Shown here: one piece after another, positions 1 to 10,703 of the stretch | Layout: each line of letters begins with the position of its first letter | Position numbering within the stretch: position 1 is the stretch's first letter | Assembly: GCA_034620365.1 (NCBI GenBank) | Contig: JAQGEQ010000192.1 | Location: 186,001-250,000, forward strand | DNA from: Pegea sp. RAD2-039 | Lineage: Eukaryota > Chordata > Thaliacea > Salpida > Salpidae | Direction of reading: 5' to 3' | Length of the DNA: 64,000 nucleotides | Translations under genes and position numbers: made by a program | Notes under the pieces: generated by a model | Databases searched by the model: none | What the model saw: only the letters and a program-made list of their open reading frames with translations | Told to the model about the DNA's origin: nothing

Positions 1-1532
1 TGAATATATTTTTGACTCTGGCATCTGTTACACCTTTATTAATATTTCTAGTTCCATGTGGAAACCAAGGTAGATGATAAAGACTTGAGATTAAACATCT
101 AGTACTTAGATATTTGCAGAATTTGCAGGCTTCAATATTCCTTACCCAGAAATGAATGAAACCAATTTTGCTTCAAATTGTTATTCCAACTGTAGCTGTG
201 AAGATAAAACATTTGAACCAATTTGTGGATCTAACCAAGTGACCTACTATTCTCCATGTCATGCAGGATGTAGTGACAACTTAAATGGTGTTGTGAGTAA
301 CATTTGACCATTTAAAGTACTTTCAAAGTCATATAAAGTTCAAATGCAACAGATGATTAAGTTGATTTTAAAAATAGAAATGAATAAGCTGAAACAGTAG
401 ATTGTACATCTAAGAGAGAATCTAGGAAAGTTTGAAAACTAAATTTAGATTCTGTAAAGAACGATAGGAAGTAACTTGTTGAATAAAAACTTACCAATTA
501 ATACTTTCAATTACAAAACTAGGAAATACAGAATGTTAACTAGTAAACGTTTTATCCTATAGTAACCTCATTGGTCAAATACCACTTCTTAGCATTTAGG
601 ATAAATTAACATAAAAATATTTCAAGCAAAATTTATCTAAATTTCTAATAAAATTTTTGTTCCTCTTTCTAAAAATTTGTGTTTAGATTTTATAATTATT
701 TACAAATTTTGATATTTTATTCAATTATCCAGTTCACTTCCTGTTCTTGTATCACAAACGGCTCCACAGCAACTCTTGGGATTTGTTCAACGAATTCAGA
801 TTGTATTCAAGGTCACTATTGGTCATTAGGTGGGTTGTTTTTGTTCTGGGCCTTTTGTAGTTTTGCGACAGTTTCTCCCTCAATTCAAGTTGCAATGAGA
901 GTTGTCCCGTTTGAGCAAAGAACTCTAGCTGTAAGCTTACAGGTAATTTAATTCTCTTTTTTTATCTGTTGTTTTTCTGCTTTTAAAATTGAATTAACAT
1001 TTTGTAAATTAATTTCAAATAAAAATATTTTAAATGATTCATTTTTCATTTTAAAAATATCAGACGATTTATCTGAAGTTATTTTAGCTAATTATAGAAA
1101 ATGTTCAACAAATTTGCGAACTTAAAAACAAATAATTAATCTTATCAGTATCCTAAAAACTCATCTTCTTTTCTTTAGATTCTTTTAATTCGTTTGTTTG
1201 GTACTTTACCTGGACCAGTTTTATTTGGTTTTCTTATCGATGGGACTTGTTTGATAAATGATAAGCTTTGTGGACTGGTTGGCTCTTGTCTTATTCTAGA
1301 TAACGATATCCTTCGTAACAAGCTCTTCATCTTATCATTCAGTCTTAAGGTGGTATGATTCTTCTTCAATTTCAGCATCATTACCAGATCTTTTTCCTAG
1401 ATTTGCTCCTTGATACTTGCGGTTGTTGTTTTGTTTTGTCATCGGCCAATAAAAGACGAAATAGTAGACGAAAGCGAACAAGTCGAACTGACAAATCAAA
1501 ATAAAGGAAATAATAATATAGCTGTCAGCTAA
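1..1532 (+). CDS. Organic anion transporter (SLCO/OATP family), 3' part
   Basis: C-terminal part of a multi-pass plasma-membrane transporter of organic anions; the 5' exons lie outside the window. Exons read: <1-69, 120-292, 733-942, 1179-1349 (or 1352) and 1401-1532, with phases matching at every junction. The first piece is a membrane helix ending PCGNQ, joined to EFAGF, as in OATPs. The second exon carries the extracellular Kazal-like domain typical of OATPs, with the cysteine pattern CYSNCSC, PICG and SPCHAGC. The third begins FTSCSC and contains membrane helices ending VAMRVVP. The fourth has the family motif [17 protein letters not shown]. The last gives a final helix (LILAVVVLF) and a short polar tail ending in TAA at 1530-1532. 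The terminal intron is only about 50 bp. No breaks are seen. The subfamily cannot be assigned from this part. Confidence 0.9.
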
Positions 1533-4109
1533 CTTTAACAATTAGTTGCAAAAATTTCTTAAATTTTCTAGAATTTGTGGCAATTTTATTTTATGATTCA
1601 GTAGAAATTCTTATTTTTATTTTTCTGTCTAGCCATTATTCTACAGCCAAATTTTCATTTTGCTTATTTGGTCAATATTTAAAAAATTTTATGGTTAATT
1701 TGGTGATTTTCGTGGTTACAAGAATGGTAGTGTTCATGGTTTTTTCATGGTTACATTCAATTACTTCAATTACTTTTGAAGATATGAAAACATGCCAAAA
1801 TATTCAAGGTTTTTTAACCACTTTATATGAAAATATAAATTTCTTACAAAAAAACGGTGCAAAAAACTGATTAATTTTTTTACTATTTGTGTCAAATCAA
1901 ATTAGTAAAATATTTTTCTACCAGTATTCAGAATTTTCAAAGCTATAAAAGATTAAATAAGCTAACATCGTTTTTGAATAAGTTAACTTTAAGTAAAGTT
2001 TCTATTCATCGAAAGCAAAATGTTTAAAAACTGTTGTAATTGCAGCAGTTATTTTTACAATATGTAAATGATTTTGCACACAACTAGAGAAAGTTTAAAA
2101 AGATCAAAGTTTTACCTCAAAGATAAATAAACTTGCAAAATATTCGTTCTGCAAAAATGTTGGTTCACCAAGGTTTAGTTCGATTTTAAACGGTTCAAAA
2201 GGTTTTTACAAACATAAAAGTTCTAAAAACGCAGCTAACAAATATTTGAAATAAAACAAAACCTTCGGAATTAATGAGCTTAAGCGAGATATGAAATCGC
2301 TCAATATCATTACCAGCGACTGGGAAGATATCGCGGTGAATTGCTCCGAATAGCGCTCTCTATTTAGCATCTCACTGTGTCTTGTTTTATCAACACCTCT
2401 AGAGCACAACGAGTATAACCACTTCAGAATATTAAATTTTTTCAAGATAACACAAATATTAAACTTTAATAGAAACTGTTTTTTTGATTAAGTGATCTAT
2501 TATTGACAAATTAAATTAAAATTCAACGAAAACGTTTTTGTTTATATAAATAATAAGATAATTATTATAAATAACAATTTAAACCTCATATTTCATATTT
2601 ATAGAATGTCTGTTTGTTTTTGCAACAATAATCTTGCTTCTAATAAAACATATCACAGTTAATTTTTTCAAAGTATCTACAATTTAATTATCTATAACTT
2701 CGTAGTTTTTACAACAAAAATTGCATAAAATGTTGTAATGTATTCTAGATTTAAAAAAATAGAATAATTTTTTCTATTTATGTCCTAACATAAAAAAAAA
2801 ACATTAAAAATATAAATATCTTTAGAAAAAATTACTTTTTTTATCTTTTTTTTGATACAAATCTTTGGAGCATCAATTGAGTTTAATTAAATGAAGTGAA
2901 CCAAAAAACACTATTTTTAAATTAAGTTTTTATCTTAAAATTAACAGATTAATAAATAAATGATGAAGATTTATTATAATGATGGAAGAAGTAGTCCTCA
3001 TTTAAAGTTTGAAAAATATTTTTATTTTCTTTCTATTTTTGTTTTTATATTAACTTTCCTAGATAATTTTCAGTTGTTGAAAACTAAGTTTTTTTTTAAG
3101 TAAAAAGTATTTTAAGTACAAAAGCCCTTTCATAGTTTAGCAACATTTACAAAGTAACTATGAACATAAGAAAACGGCGCGGTTGATTAGCAGTTAAGTC
3201 GATTAGTTGCCTTTGTACTTTGAAAACGCGAGATTGTAGCGCACTGTCTTCAAAGATATGATGTGCTCTTGTACGCCATCTAGCGGACAAGAAAATATCA
3301 GCTGTGTGGTTGGATAAACAAAAGCTATGAGAGAAAACTTAGACATAAAATCTTTAATCCGTTGATCTCCATGTCCCTGGTCACTGTCTCTGGTCACTGG
3401 GCCGTGATGTACAGAGCGCATGGTTTAAGCCAAATGTTTATGTAGAGTTGGCGTAGATACACTTCAAATAGTTAAAAAGCGAGAGTGGTAGGACATTTAT
3501 CCCGAATAACGAACATTCTAAACAAATTCAATATTATGTAAAAACTTTTTTAACTTTATTTATTATTCTTTAACTCTATTGTTATTCTAGCTTATTAATT
3601 TCTCTGTTGTCTTATAAATCTACTATTGACAGAAATAGTAAATTATTTGCTAAGAAAGTTTTCAAATTCTAGAATATTCTTTTATAGTATTTATTATAAT
3701 AATAATTTACAGTTAAAGATTATTTCTACTTTATTTTTCTTAAGATCTTGGAAATAATTTTCATTTAAATTTCTTTATTTAAAGAACTTTAATCAATTTT
3801 TCTAAAATAGGATAAAGTTCCCAAAAATTCGGAATTGATGTTGGTAACAAATACTAACCTTAGTTATTTGCTATCAACTTTTTAAATTTGAAAACCTGAT
3901 TCTTAGTTCATAATTTTTTTGTTGGGTTTCAAATGTTTTTCTGTCAGGCAGGCCTGACAATTTTCTGTTAGAAAAGAGCATTGTGAGATTTATTTCAAAA
4001 ACAAATGTAGCCAAGATCTATGACACAACTTAAATTATCCCGCAGTTTATCTTACAATACTTTATTTTCAGGCCAAATTATCTTATAACTATCATATTTA
4101 ATATTAAGT
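1533..4109. other. Intergenic, AT-rich, no gene seen
   Basis: Downstream of the SLCO stop. Open frames here (for example 1577-1870 and 2206-2445) have AT-driven composition and match no family I know. A GC-richer island at about 3170-3480 has no convincing coding frame; it contains CGCCATCTAGCGG at about 3280, which resembles a CTCF core site. Confidence 0.5.
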
Positions 4110-4640
4110 TTCCTGCATACTAATCTCGTAAATGTTGCCTGAACAGATTCGATTTTTCTGTTATCACCAACTTGATATAGCATCCATGCACTAACATTGT
4201 ATTCAAGAATTGGACGTACGTACAATTTGAAAAGATTGATAAAAAAGCATAGATCCTTAGAATTAAAGGTCTTTTAAATAAATAAATAAATATAAATAGA
4301 TAAACAAAGTTGATTGGTTTTTCAAAGATTTTGGAATTGAAATTACCATTTAAAGTCAGATGATAGAGTAATGCCAAGGTCTATGACCGAAGATATTCGT
4401 TGAATAATAAATCTATTGATGGAGTATTGGTTCAAGGAATTTGCAGCTGGTTTACGGGAGAAAGTTCAGGCCTTATGGGCTGGATTCTGAGCTGTCAATT
4501 TGTAGACCAGTTTTCTACAGTGTGTAGTGCAGTTTGAAGTTTTGAAGGATTACAAGATAATAGCTTGATGTCATCTGCATACACAAACACTTTGACATCA
4601 TTTTCTACTACTTATCCTTTGATGAGGTCTTCAATGAAAT
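4110..4640 (-). mobile_element. LINE (non-LTR) reverse transcriptase fragment, decayed
   Basis: Read on the minus strand, about 4560-4640 encodes VFVYADDIKLLS, the catalytic YADD motif of a reverse transcriptase. Sequence near 4110-4220 is the near-exact reverse complement of the LINE C-terminal region at 12745-12860 (the YVRPILEYNVSAW region). The parts between are frame-broken and an internal TAAA-rich run (about 4275-4300) interrupts it. It belongs to the same family as the fragments at 12720, 22437 and 48506. Non-functional. Confidence 0.75.
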
Positions 4641-5417
4641 GAAATTTATACAAAGATTTTTAAGGGAGTTTTCTATCTTTAATTAAATTAAATATTTTCT
4701 TATGTAAATTTAAGACTTATAATGTTAAAAAACTCATCAATTTTATCATTTTTCTATTGTTAAATTTTATAAAGTGTGTTTATTAAAGTTTTTAACGCTT
4801 CCGTAATTTTACTAGAACACGACGTTATATTCATTCTTACATTTTTCATTCTTTATTTTTTTCACCGTTATTTTGGTTTTATTATTCTTTTCTTAGATAA
4901 TTTAATAAAAAACTTATAAATTTTTTTATTTAATTTATTGAATTTACTAATGATAATTTTTTTAATTTAACCTTCAAATTCACTTTTTATATCAATATTT
5001 ATGATTTTAATTTTGCTTTTATCTTAGATTAATAATTATATTCCAAATCATAATATCAGTTGGTATATAACTCATAGCTTTTTAAATATAGAACTTTTTA
5101 TTTTAATATTTTTTTGGTTTTAGTTAAAGATCTTTTATTTAGATACTTTAGAATTAACTTTAAATTATTTAATTAACTTTTTATTTTAGTATTTATTATT
5201 CTTATAAGTTTATATCTATAATACTACATAATATTTTATTTTTAAGAGTTTAATAAATTCACAATTATAAAACAAACTTATTAAATGCTTAAAAGTATTC
5301 ATTTATTTCATTTTATATAATAAAATTTAAGTTTAGATGAAAAAAAATAATTATTTTATAATTATTAGTTTAGCATAAATGCAACTTACTCTAATATCTA
5401 ATATAATTTTCTAACAG
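4641..5417. other. AT-rich spacer upstream of NDP kinase
   Basis: Very AT-rich with long T runs; no gene, repeat or RNA recognised. It presumably contains the promoter of the NDP kinase gene, but no element stands out. A T-rich stretch ending CTAACAG at 5411-5417 looks like a 3' splice site. Confidence 0.4.
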
Positions 5418-5444
5418 AATCATATAAATTTATAAAACTTTAAA

Positions 5445-5906
5445 ATGCCAAACACTGAGGAGAAAACTTTTATCGCAATCAAACCAGATGGAGTCCAAAG
5501 AGGGCTTGTTGGAAAGATTATTCAAAGATTTGAAGAGAAAGGCTTCAAACTTTGTGCCATGAAGATGCTAACAGCTTCTGAAGACCATCTCAAGAAGCAT
5601 TATGCTGATTTATCTTCAAAAGGTTTCTTCAATGGTTTGGTCAAGTACATGAGCTCTGGACCAGTTGTTGCTATGGTTTGGAGTGGACAGAATGCTGTTA
5701 GTACTGGTCGCAAGATGCTAGGAGCTACAAACCCAGCGGATTCTGCCCCTGGCACTATTCGATTTGATTATTGTATTCAAGTTGGTCGTAATATCTGTCA
5801 TGGTTCAGATTCTGTTGAATCTGCTGAAAAAGAAATTGATCTGTGGTTCAGCAAAAGTGAAGTCAGCGACTATTGCAGTTGTGCTAGTAGCTGGATATAT
5901 GAATAG
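5445..5906 (+). CDS. Nucleoside diphosphate kinase (NME1/2 type)
   Basis: Transfers the terminal phosphate between nucleoside triphosphates and diphosphates through a phosphohistidine; cytosolic hexamer in the family. The 153-residue length is typical. The [11 protein letters not shown] segment is near residues 13-23, Tyr53 of HYADL is present, and the catalytic His119 lies in [17 protein letters not shown]. The end, SWIYE, is the usual one. Two unusual residues: IRFDYC where the family normally has IRGDFC (Phe for Gly at 107), and NICHGSD where NIIHGSD is usual. Single exon, unlike most genes here, so it could be a retrocopy, but the frame is intact. An acceptor-like CTAACAG ends 27 nt before the ATG. 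An ATTAAA polyadenylation-like signal is at 5954-5959. Confidence 0.93.
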   Translation: MPNTEEKTFIAIKPDGVQRGLVGKIIQRFEEKGFKLCAMKMLTASEDHLKKHYADLSSKGFFNGLVKYMSSGPVVAMVWSGQNAVSTGRKMLGATNPADSAPGTIRFDYCIQVGRNICHGSDSVESAEKEIDLWFSKSEVSDYCSCASSWIYE

Positions 5907-6911
5907 ATGTTACACTTCTGTTAATATCAATTTCAAGTTGTGTTTAATCATGAATTAAAATACAAATTTCAGCGAATTGGTTTTTTTATTTGTTTTGAAA
6001 ATCAGAATCTTTAAAAAATAGTTTTTGCCAACTGGTAGATTTGTAAACAAATTTGAGTTTAGAAAAGTCACACTGAGTTCAATTTGATTCATAAAATCCA
6101 ACTTTCGTCAAAATTTACTACAAATTTTAGGAGTTTTGTTTTTAACGATTTTATTAGCAGTAATTGTTTCTGGAACTAAATTAAAATATCTTGACGACAC
6201 CTGGATACAAATTTAATAAAATTTTCTTATCAAACTGAAACAAAAAAATTTGAAAATTATTCTATCATCAATGAATATCTAAAGTTACAAAAAATAAACC
6301 ATCTTCTGCTACATAAGCTCGCGATGAAGATGGTATAATTGACTTCGATGCTATTAACTTATAATCAGTTACTTATGAAACTAGCACCAAAAGTTATTTG
6401 TAGACCATCTGACTAAAATATCAGAATTCTTGAAAGAAATTTACTACAATTTGTTATCAAGTTACTAGAAGTTGATCTTAGCTGATATTCAAGAAGTATC
6501 TCGTATCATACATTCTTACAAAAGATATCATATATAAAGATCTATCAGATAAAAGTATTTTTTTCTAAGGATTCATACTATACCATCAAGTTATTATTTA
6601 TAATTTATTTTTCAATTTATTGTTGATTTTTGCAAACAAATTTATGATTTTTTATAAATTAGCAGTTTAAAATGTTGATCATAAAAAAAATTATTATAAA
6701 CTGAAAAAAATATTAAGCTTTAAAAATGACGATTTACAATGAAATATCACAAAAAGCAGAAAAAATCGATCAGAAGTTGCCAGACAAGTTTACCGTGACC
6801 AATAGAACTTAAATATGTTGATCCTAAGTACAACTCTCAAATCAATTTGATAAAAATTAAAATTTTTGGACAAATAACAAAATAATCAAAAAATAGAATT
6901 ATAAAAAAAAG
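5907..6911. other. Intergenic, no feature seen
   Basis: AT-rich sequence after the NDP kinase 3' end. No open frame with recognisable content. The A-run just below 6911 reads as an oligo-T run on the minus strand and is the RNA polymerase III terminator of the tRNA gene. Confidence 0.4.
6902..6911 (-). terminator. Pol III oligo-T terminator of tRNA-Arg
   Basis: A run of A residues on the plus strand gives T8 on the minus strand directly after the tRNA 3' end, the standard termination signal for RNA polymerase III. Confidence 0.75.
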
Positions 6912-6984
6912 CGACCACACCAGGACTCGAACCTGGAATCTTCTGCTCCGTAGGCAGACGCGTTATCCATTGCGCCATGCGGCC
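6912..6984 (-). tRNA. tRNA-Arg (anticodon ACG)
   Basis: A 73-nt cloverleaf on the minus strand without intron. The acceptor strand GGCCGCA pairs with TGTGGTC (two G-U pairs), with discriminator G. The D-arm contains the A-box GGCGCAATGG, and the TTCGAGTCC B-box lies in the T-arm (stem CCAGG/CCTGG). The anticodon stem TCTGC/GCAGA encloses the loop CTACGGA, giving anticodon ACG (plus-strand 6949-6951), read as ICG after deamination to decode CGU/CGC/CGA. All stems pair, so it is probably functional. Confidence 0.96.
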
Positions 6985-9064
6985 ACGCTTGACATAATAA
7001 AATACTTATATAAGAAAAAACTATTTTTATACAGCGGTTGAATTTGATCTAATTTATTAATAAATATAAGGAGATTAGGTTCAGAAGAATTTATAAAACT
7101 TAAAAGGAAAGTTTTTTTCTTACTTCACTCTTAGAAAAAGTAAAACTTGATACCAAAAATATGTCTTCCATTGTTTTATTGGTAATTACTGATTAATTAT
7201 AAGATTATGGAACTTGTTGTGGGTTGATATACCTTCTGTAGCCCTTCACATATGAGGAGATGTCTGATGAGGTACATCTACAGTCGTAGAGTTTTGTGTT
7301 CAATTTAAAATTTAAAATTTTTCATTATAGCCTAAATGATCTTATGATGCAGCTTACTAAATTGGGATTTTAATAATCATTAATCAGATGAAAGGTCCAA
7401 GTGTCCTTACATAAAAGGCATTCTCACAAAGCAATCTCAACCGTAAATAATGCAGCTTAGCGCCTTGGCTTATTTTGTCACAAACGTACCTGCTAACAGA
7501 CAAAAAACTGTGGTTCCACCTTTGTAACCTTTTCTTTAGATTAGCTAAGTTTAATAACAGTAGTTTATCTGTCGTTGCAACTTTTTGAGTACAAGTTATT
7601 TTTCTTCATATTTTGTGAATATAATTAAATCATTAATCTACTTACGATCTATCTTTACATTAGACATTCTTATGTTCTTTAAAAAATGGAAAAATTAAGA
7701 AAATAATCTTTATGAAAAAGCAGAACAATGAACAAAATCAAATAGATTATATTTGAACAGCCACAAAGGCTGAAAAATTTAAAACATTTTCAAAATTAAT
7801 CACTATAAATTGAATCCAAGAAAGTAGTTTCAGTGATGGAAATATAATTGGAGTAAAAAGTAAATTTGCAGTAATAATTTAAGCTTATAATTAACCGATG
7901 CAAATGTCTAAGTTAAAACAAATTGATAAAGTGATTATTTAACATTTTTTAATTTGAACAAAAAGTACTTCAGCTTGAGTCAACTGTGCTATATGATACA
8001 TATTTATACTAATATATAATTTATTATTTAAAAGTGTTGCTGAAAGTAAATATTTTTTAAATCTAACAAACTGCTAAATCAAGCAAAAAAGCCATTTTAG
8101 TTTTTTTGATTATTTCACGTGTTCAGTAAGATCGGATTAATTTTACAATAATAAAATTTTTGTTAAATTATACTAACTGTAGTCTGTCACAAAAACCCTT
8201 TTTAAAAATAAGTTGAATTTTTAAGATTAATTTATTCATTAAAAAATTATCTATTTGTTAAAATAAAAGTCACTATTTTTTTTTTAATTTGTGAATATAT
8301 TTAGCTGCAATAATCAAATTGTTGTTTAATGCTGTTGTCAGATTTCTTAGAAATTATGAATTAGTTTATTTCATAAATGATTTTTGAATAAAATATTTTC
8401 TAATAAATATTTAAAATCTGTTTATTTGGGTTTTAAATGGTTAGTTTTTATTTAGTCTTTTTGACTATTCATTTGAAATAGATACAAATAAAATGAATTT
8501 AGAAATATATGGTTTGAAATTCATTTTAAATTATTTTTATATTTATTTTCATAAATTTTATTATTATATATTTAATTTATTATTATCTTTTAAAAAATAC
8601 TTGTTATTAAATTTTTCTTTAGAAATATATATATTTTTTTCTACTTTTTCCATTCAATTATTAATTTTTAATAAACACATTTTGATATAATCATTGGTTT
8701 TAAGTCTTATAATGTAATAAAACATTTTCTTTGAAATAAAAAAGAAATATATTTTTTTATTTATAATATCTTACAATTTACTAAATTTGAGTTTTTTTCA
8801 GATATTTTCATTTTGAAAACTTTTAGTAAAAATTTTATTATCTTTATAGTTAGCATTAATATTGAAATTGTTATAATAAAATATAATTAATATAAGCTTT
8901 TAATTAAATGGTTAATATTTATAATAAAAACATATTTCTCTAATAACAATTATAAAGCTGTTTGTATTTTATTTAATTTAATTCCATATATTTTTTAAAT
9001 TTTAATTTTTTTAAAATCTAAATTTAATATTTTTAAAATTTAGATTATTAACTTTAATTGTTAG
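6985..9064. other. Intergenic, AT-rich, no gene seen
   Basis: About 2 kb with many homopolymer runs. The frame at 8493-8690 is almost entirely Phe/Leu/Ile/Tyr/Asn/Lys from AT composition and has no other support. I see no repeat family or RNA. Confidence 0.45.
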
Positions 9065-9072
9065 AGTTTAAA

Positions 9073-10632
9073 ATGGAAATTTCTGAAAAAGAATTGAATG
9101 AATTTTTGGAGAAAAAAATAAAGCCTTCTCTTGATAAAGTAGATGAAATGTCATTACAAATGATGACACAATTAAGTCATCAAATTGAAATCATCTTAAA
9201 AAAAACTTTTTCATCTTTACAAAGCTTAAAGGATTGTGAAAAAATATTTAAACAATTACCAAGTATTGGTAAGACCATGTATATTATTATATTATTAATA
9301 TATAAGTTTATAACTTTCATAATTTTTGTTTGAAATAATATTTTTAATCTAAAACTTATTTATTAATAAATAAATGCTTTAATTGTTTTCAAATATTGAT
9401 TTTTGATGTATAATTTGATTTTAATTGGTAATAATTCATTTAAATAACTTTTTAGCCCATTTCCTTGGAGCTATAAGTACAATTACACCTTTATTTTTGA
9501 ACCAACAATTCAGTAAACTCTATTTACAATGTCTTCAAAAGTTATACTTCCCTCAACAAGAAACTGAATTAAAAAAGATTTCATCTAATTTTGTGATGAA
9601 TTTAATATCAAAAATGATGCATAATCAACCAAAAACTGTTTCAAAGTTAGTTTACTTTAATTTTAAAACACATTTCTTATAACTAGTTTTGAATTTTTTT
9701 AATCAAATCTTTTTCTTTTATAGATCAGATATAAATGAATTATTTAAGATTTCATCTATTTTGGGTTTTAAGTAAGTTTCAACTTTGCTTACATTTGTAG
9801 GGATTTGTTTTATGAAAGTAAATATAAGATTTATGTATAAATAAAATGTGTATAGAATCAACTTTTGGGTATTTTATAATTTTTATTAATATTCTTATAT
9901 AATATAAACCTTTTTTACCAATTTTGCTTATTTGATAAAATTGTTGTAATACTTCATAAAAATAATTCTAATTTTTTACAGCAAAGAAGAAAGCATGAAA
10001 AAACTTCAAGAGTTTTTACTTTCATATCAAATTGTTAAAGATGAAATAAATGATAAAAATGTTCGTGATCTTTGTTCAATCATTCAATCTCTACTTTCAA
10101 CTACTTTTGCTGATGAAGCTGTTAATATTTTCATAAAATATTTCAACAAAACTTTTATGAATCAAAATATCAGTGAAAGTTTTGTGCACTCTTTACAGAT
10201 GAATTTAGATAAATTAAAACCTGCGACAACTTCACAAGTATTTCAGGTTTGAATCTTTAAAAGTTGATTCTTTATTTAAATACTTTGCTTCTTCAGCACT
10301 TTCCTCTTCTTTTTGAGCAAGTCTTACATAAAAAAGTTGAATCAGTTTATGAAAAAATCAACCAATTAAAACCAAGCTCTGAAGAGATGAGAAAAATGAT
10401 TCAAAACGAACTTCAGAATTTCGTAAGTTGTTGATGATCACCAAAATCTTCAGCAAATTTATCAGTTTGTATTTTTCAGGTTGTTAATCTTCCTAAGGAC
10501 CCCTGTTTGGAGCTTGTTGTAGAGACTTGCTTGCAAAGACTATTAGCTTCAAGCAAACACAAAACTAACCAATCGATGTTTTTCATTATTTTTGTTGATT
10601 GTTTTTTGCAAATATTTTCACTTTCATCATAA
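9073..10632 (+). CDS. Unrecognised helical protein, 325 aa, six exons
   Basis: I do not recognise this protein. Exons read: 9073-9268, 9456-9645, 9724-9771, 9982-10246, 10297-10422 and 10480-10632 (978 nt, open throughout with matching phases). It starts [20 protein letters not shown]; the ATG at 9073 is chosen because an acceptor-like TTGTTAG ends 8 nt before it. The protein is rich in Leu, Lys, Glu and Phe with few Gly or Pro, predicting mostly alpha-helices, possibly a HEAT-like or coiled-coil fold; Cys residues gather near the end ([16 protein letters not shown]). The last 20 residues are hydrophobic ([17 protein letters not shown]), so it may end in a membrane-like tail or be mis-ended. 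The BUD23 start codon lies only 71 bp after its stop, suggesting joint transcription. Introns 4 and 5 are 50 and 57 nt. Confidence 0.65.
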
Positions 10633-10703
10633 AATTCCTCTCAAATCTTTCATTTTGTTTTCTTTTTTACAGATTTGATTTTAAGTGTCTAAGTATCTTT
10701 AAA

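Noticed and set aside
1577..1870. 97-codon frame after the SLCO gene
   Set aside because: Composition is that of AT-rich DNA, with no family match, no splice context, and a position in the likely 3' UTR or spacer.
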